Positions 7,490 through 9,144 of a DNA stretch of 9,144 nucleotides are shown here, piece by piece. The stretch is from Acidobacteriota bacterium (lineage in GTDB: Bacteria; Acidobacteriota; Terriglobia; Acidiferrales; UBA7541): contig QHYF01000088.1 in the NCBI GenBank assembly GCA_003224075.1, positions 28,122-37,265 of the forward strand, given 5' to 3'. Within the stretch, counting starts at the first letter, position 1. Each line of letters opens with the position of its first letter. Under the pieces are notes generated by a model. It saw nothing but the letters and a program-made list of their open reading frames with translations, was not told the DNA's origin and did no database searches. A program made the position numbers and the translations under genes.

Positions 7490-8487
7490 AGGCGCACCAA
7501 CTCTCCTCTCTTTTGAATGGAACGCTCGGCCGCTTCCAGCATGCGGACCACGCGGAGGCCCGCTCGTCCGTCATTAAATGGCGTCTTGCTGTTCATGATG
7601 CAATCTGCGAAGTAGCCGAGTTCCACACGCAGGGCTTCCGACTGCTCGATCTGCGGAGCCCACATGTCCCCGGAGCGGTAGCTTACGAGAAGGTCGCGGA
7701 TTCCTTCTCCCGAGCTGAGCTGCACGCCCTTGTCGTACACTCGGATCTTTTCGTCCGCCACTATATCGTTCCACACCAGCATCTTCTTCTGTCCTCCGAT
7801 CAGCGTGGTCCGAATCTTTACAGGCGAAAGCCAGTTCACATTGATGTGCGCGATCACGTTCTGCGGAAAATAGATCGTTATGAACGCGACATCTTCCACT
7901 CCGTTTAAATGCTTTTCGCCGGTGGCCACGATGGCTTCGGGTTCCTTCTTTATCAGATGATCCATGATTGAGAGATCGTGTGGGGCCAGATCCCAAATCA
8001 CGCTTACGTCGTGCTGAAAAAGCCCCAGATTGACGCGCAGTGAGTCGTAATAATACAGATCGCCCAGCACATTGCCTTCGATCAGTTCTCGGATCTTGTT
8101 GACCGCGCCGGTGAACAGAAAGGTGTGATCCACCATGAGAGCGAGATTCCCCCGAGCCGCCAGCTCAATGAGTTCTTCGGCTTGGTCTGCATTGGAAGTA
8201 AGAGGCTTCTCGACGAATACGTGTTTGCCGTTCTCCAGTGCCGCTTTGGCCAGCTCGTAGTGAGTCCAAACGGGCGTGATCACCGCAACTGCGTCGATTT
8301 GCGGTGAGCGCAGGACCTCGTTCGCGTCCGATGTCGTCGAGATGCCCGGATAGGCCTTCCGGACACGCGCCAGCGCCGCTGGACTCTTGTCACAAACCAT
8401 TTCCACACGTGTGGAATCTAGTCCGTGGAGATTCCGGACGATATTAGGTCCCCAATATCCGTAGCCAATGACGCCGATTTTGATCAT
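7486..8487 (-). CDS. Gfo/Idh/MocA-family nucleotide-sugar dehydrogenase (cassette A)
   Basis: A 333-residue NAD(P)-dependent oxidoreductase, first gene of the operon. The N-terminal Rossmann motif is GVIGYGYWGPN (5-15), followed by VCDKSP after the second strand. ITPVWTHYELAKAALENGKH (70-89) and FVEKP (91-95) with catalytic K94 come next. WDLAPHD (165-171) carries the probable catalytic His170. The C-terminal domain ends with DGRAGLRVVRMLEAAERS, paralleling DGKEGLRVLRVLDVCQRA in the cassette B fusion protein, so the two dehydrogenases are paralogues. The likely role is oxidation of C3 of a UDP- or dTDP-sugar to give the keto substrate of the aminotransferase. The ATG at 8487 agrees with the immediate start of the Rossmann strand (MIKIGVIG). 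Its ribosome site is weak (GAGCAAAG). The stop overlaps the acetyltransferase start. Confidence 0.93.
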   Translation of the reverse strand: MIKIGVIGYGYWGPNIVRNLHGLDSTRVEMVCDKSPAALARVRKAYPGISTTSDANEVLRSPQIDAVAVITPVWTHYELAKAALENGKHVFVEKPLTSNADQAEELIELAARGNLALMVDHTFLFTGAVNKIRELIEGNVLGDLYYYDSLRVNLGLFQHDVSVIWDLAPHDLSIMDHLIKKEPEAIVATGEKHLNGVEDVAFITIYFPQNVIAHINVNWLSPVKIRTTLIGGQKKMLVWNDIVADEKIRVYDKGVQLSSGEGIRDLLVSYRSGDMWAPQIEQSEALRVELGYFADCIMNSKTPFNDGRAGLRVVRMLEAAERSIQKRGELVRL

Positions 8488-8541
8488 CTTTGCTCTATAA
8501 TTTGAAGAAAGAGTTCAACCTGGAAGCAGGACGATTGGGAT

Positions 8542-8552
8542 AGGCTACCGCC
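8542..8552 (-). promoter_or_regulatory. ops/JUMPstart-like element (RfaH-type antitermination site)
   Basis: Read on the minus strand, the sequence is GGCGGTAGCCT. The first eight bases equal the ops core GGCGGTAG, and ten of eleven match the enterobacterial ops GGCGGTAGCGT. Known ops elements lie in leaders of surface-polysaccharide operons, pause RNA polymerase and recruit the NusG paralogue RfaH. This copy is in the coding orientation, about 98 nt downstream of the proposed start site and 55 nt before the first ATG. GGC-GGTA-GCC could form the small non-template hairpin that RfaH reads. The regulator itself is not in the window. Confidence 0.6.
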
Positions 8553-8556
8553 ATAA

Positions 8557-8571
8557 TGTCGCGTTCCGACA
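8557..8571 (-). promoter_or_regulatory. Leader hairpin just upstream of the ops-like element
   Basis: A perfect inverted repeat TGTCG-N5-CGACA lies 4 nt upstream of the ops-like core in the direction of transcription. In RNA it would form a 5-bp stem with a 5-nt loop. Its position could help stabilise a pause at the following element. The arms are short, so chance is possible. An operator role is the alternative. Confidence 0.35.
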
Positions 8572-8658
8572 CTTTGCAATTGGCTTCCTGCGAGTTAAGC
8601 CTATTTAATTTCAACAACTTAGATACAAAAGCTGAGTTCCCGATAACGCATAGCAGGG

Positions 8659-8677
8659 TCGCAATCGGGCTGCCACA
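8659..8677 (-). promoter_or_regulatory. Sigma-54-type (-24/-12) promoter
   Basis: The minus strand reads TGTGGCAGCCCGATTGCGA. It contains TGGCA and TTGC, and the invariant GG (8673-8674) and GC (8661-8662) are separated by exactly 10 nt, as required for RpoN promoters (consensus TGGCAC-N5-TTGC). One core position differs (G for C after TGGCA). It faces the operon, about 170 nt before the first ATG. No convincing sigma-70 promoter was found nearer. A sigma-54 promoter would need an activator ATPase bound upstream, and candidate sites are listed separately. Confidence 0.55.
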
Positions 8678-8721
8678 TGACTAACGACAGGTAACAGCTT
8701 ATAGCGGGCGGCACTCTGGTT

Positions 8722-8739
8722 CAATTGTTTGAAAACAAT
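8722..8739. promoter_or_regulatory. AT-rich palindrome, possible IHF-like bend or operator site
   Basis: ATTGTTT-GA-AAACAAT (8724-8739) is an inverted repeat with 7-bp arms, about 50 bp upstream of the -24 element. On the minus strand, TTTCAAACAATTG (8722-8734) matches the IHF consensus WATCAANNNNTTR at all but one defined position. DNA-bending sites often sit here between a sigma-54 promoter and its activator sites. The assignment is speculative; a simple repressor operator is the alternative. Confidence 0.3.
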
Positions 8740-8760
8740 GGGTTTACTGGAAGAAGACAT

Positions 8761-8792
8761 GGACTCAATCATCCGCCACGCACGTTGAGTCC
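8761..8792. promoter_or_regulatory. Inverted repeat GGACTCAA-N16-TTGAGTCC, candidate activator site
   Basis: Perfect 8-bp arms at 8761-8768 and 8785-8792 are separated by 16 nt. They lie roughly 110-140 bp upstream of the proposed transcription start, the normal place for a sigma-54 enhancer-binding protein. The half-site shares GNCTCA/TGAGNC with the palindrome at 8997-9013, which suggests one regulator binds both. Confidence 0.4.
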
Positions 8793-8996
8793 GTCCCAGT
8801 GGCGACTTGACGGAAAACTCTTACCACCATTTGACAAGGGGCTTCCAAGGGGGTTTGTGCATACAATTCTGGAGTTATCGCCGATTTGCTCCTTTTGGGA
8901 CGAAAGGCAGCTCCCGGATAGCTAAGAGCAATCGCGACAGAAGCAGAGCACCCGCTTGGCAGTTTCTAGCGTTTTCATTCGGCCGTCGGAATCCGT

Positions 8997-9013
8997 TGTC
9001 TCATCTTGAGACA
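8997..9013. promoter_or_regulatory. Palindrome TGTCTCA-TCT-TGAGACA, candidate operator
   Basis: A perfect 7-bp inverted repeat with a 3-nt centre, sitting between a possible upstream gene end and the operon promoter. It is about 350 bp from the proposed start. No U-tract follows it on either strand, so it is not an obvious intrinsic terminator and looks more like a dimer-protein binding site. Its GNCTCA half-site recurs at 8761-8792. Confidence 0.4.
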
Positions 9014-9055
9014 GCCCTGCGGATTTCTCTTTGTGTGGCCGATCATTTTGTGGAG

Positions 9056-9144
9056 CTACTTTTTGTCCCGTGAAGATGCAGTCGCGGGGCCCGTGCGGAA
9101 ACGCAAGAGGGCCTCGCCCAGGCTTTGAATGAATGATTTCGAGT
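9056..9144 (-). CDS. Possible C-terminal end of an upstream gene
   Basis: From the right edge, one minus-strand frame reads 28 codons (SKSFIQSLGEALLRFRTGPA then TASSRDKK) to a TAG at 9058-9056. The composition is protein-like, with an amphipathic start and a polar, basic tail. The fragment is too short to recognise, and the other two frames are also open at the edge. If real, it belongs to a gene upstream on the same strand, separated from the operon by about 570 nt. Confidence 0.25.
   Translation of the reverse strand, partial: SKSFIQSLGEALLRFRTGPATASSRDKK

Larger units (their letters stand above)
8488..8649 (-). promoter_or_regulatory. Untranslated leader of the polysaccharide operon
   Basis: If transcription starts about 12 nt downstream of the proposed -12 element, the transcript has a leader of about 160 nt before the dehydrogenase ATG. 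It contains no convincing ORF. It carries a 5-bp-stem hairpin, then an ops-like sequence, and a longer-range pair GGAAGC (minus strand of 8583-8588) / GCTTCC (minus strand of 8522-8527) flanking both. The long untranslated stretch with structured elements suits a site where elongation is modified. The start point is inferred, not observed. Confidence 0.5.
8678..9055. other. Intergenic control region without a supported gene
   Basis: This stretch of nearly 380 nt holds the inverted repeats listed separately and no gene I can support. Two short plus-strand frames (8725-8925 and 8807-9073) overlap each other in different phases, have no recognisable motif and would read against the operon. A minus-strand frame open from the right edge to about 8920 is rich in charged and scattered Cys/His residues and looks non-coding. 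Confidence 0.6.

Noticed and set aside
8488..8640. Sigma-70 promoter candidates in the leader (TTGAAC near TATAGA; TTGAAA near TAGGCT)
   Set aside because: The first pair has a spacer of only about 13 nt and the second has a poor -10; neither beats the -24/-12 match upstream.
8725..9073. Two short plus-strand frames in the control region
   Set aside because: They overlap in different phases, lack ribosome sites and motifs, and cross the inverted repeats.
9090..9125. GGGC-CTC-GCCC hairpin near the right edge as a terminator
   Set aside because: The stem is only 4 bp and no T tract follows on either strand; it also lies within the possible upstream reading frame.
1..9144. CRISPR array, tRNA/rRNA, insertion sequence or prophage features
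   Set aside because: No direct-repeat array, tRNA-like cloverleaf, transposase motif or terminal repeats were seen anywhere in the window.

Overview
The window is one end of a cell-surface polysaccharide (or glycoconjugate) biosynthesis operon. Every confident gene lies on the minus strand, so transcription runs from about position 8650 down to position 1 and continues off the left edge. Eight main genes are tightly packed. Five junctions overlap (ATGA or GTGA at three, 14 nt and 26 nt at the others), and a possible ninth 49-residue ORF fills the only sizeable gap in the distal half. The organism is a Gram-negative-type bacterium of moderate G+C, judged by eye. The enzyme set plus a sigma-54-type promoter would suit Acidobacteriota or a delta-proteobacterial lineage, but nothing here fixes the taxon.

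Layout in the direction of transcription. (1) 9056-9144: perhaps the last codons of an upstream gene. (2) 8488-9055: a non-coding control region. It holds perfect inverted repeats at 8997-9013 and 8761-8792, an AT-rich palindrome at 8724-8739, a sigma-54-type -24/-12 promoter at 8659-8677, and a leader of about 160 nt. The leader carries a close match to the ops element (core GGCGGTAG) used by RfaH-type antiterminators, preceded by a small hairpin. (3) 8487-5754, cassette A: sugar dehydrogenase, left-handed beta-helix N-acyltransferase and DegT-type PLP aminotransferase as three separate genes. (4) 5677-2800, cassette B: the same three activities in the same order, but with the dehydrogenase and acetyltransferase fused in one polypeptide. 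(5) 2795-2646: a small ORF of unknown nature. (6) 2635-796: a family 2 glycosyltransferase and a YdjC/ChbG-type carbohydrate deacetylase. (7) 799-1: a truncated NAD-dependent sugar epimerase/dehydratase (extended SDR).

How the genes probably work together. Each cassette fits the oxidation, transamination and N-acetylation steps that install an acylamino group on carbon 3 of a nucleotide-activated sugar, as in the Wbp/Wlb route to UDP-GlcNAc(3NAc)A. The acetyltransferases of the two cassettes differ at the segment that faces the acceptor in this fold, so the cassettes may make two different amino sugars rather than one in two copies. The glycosyltransferase would use an activated sugar, and the deacetylase could remove an N-acetyl group from an intermediate. 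The SDR would make or epimerise another sugar. No UDP-GlcNAc 6-dehydrogenase, C2-epimerase, initiating transferase, flippase or polymerase is visible, so the locus must extend beyond the window or rely on genes elsewhere.

The most notable feature is regulatory: an apparent combination of sigma-54-dependent initiation with ops-type antitermination ahead of a long sugar-biosynthesis operon.
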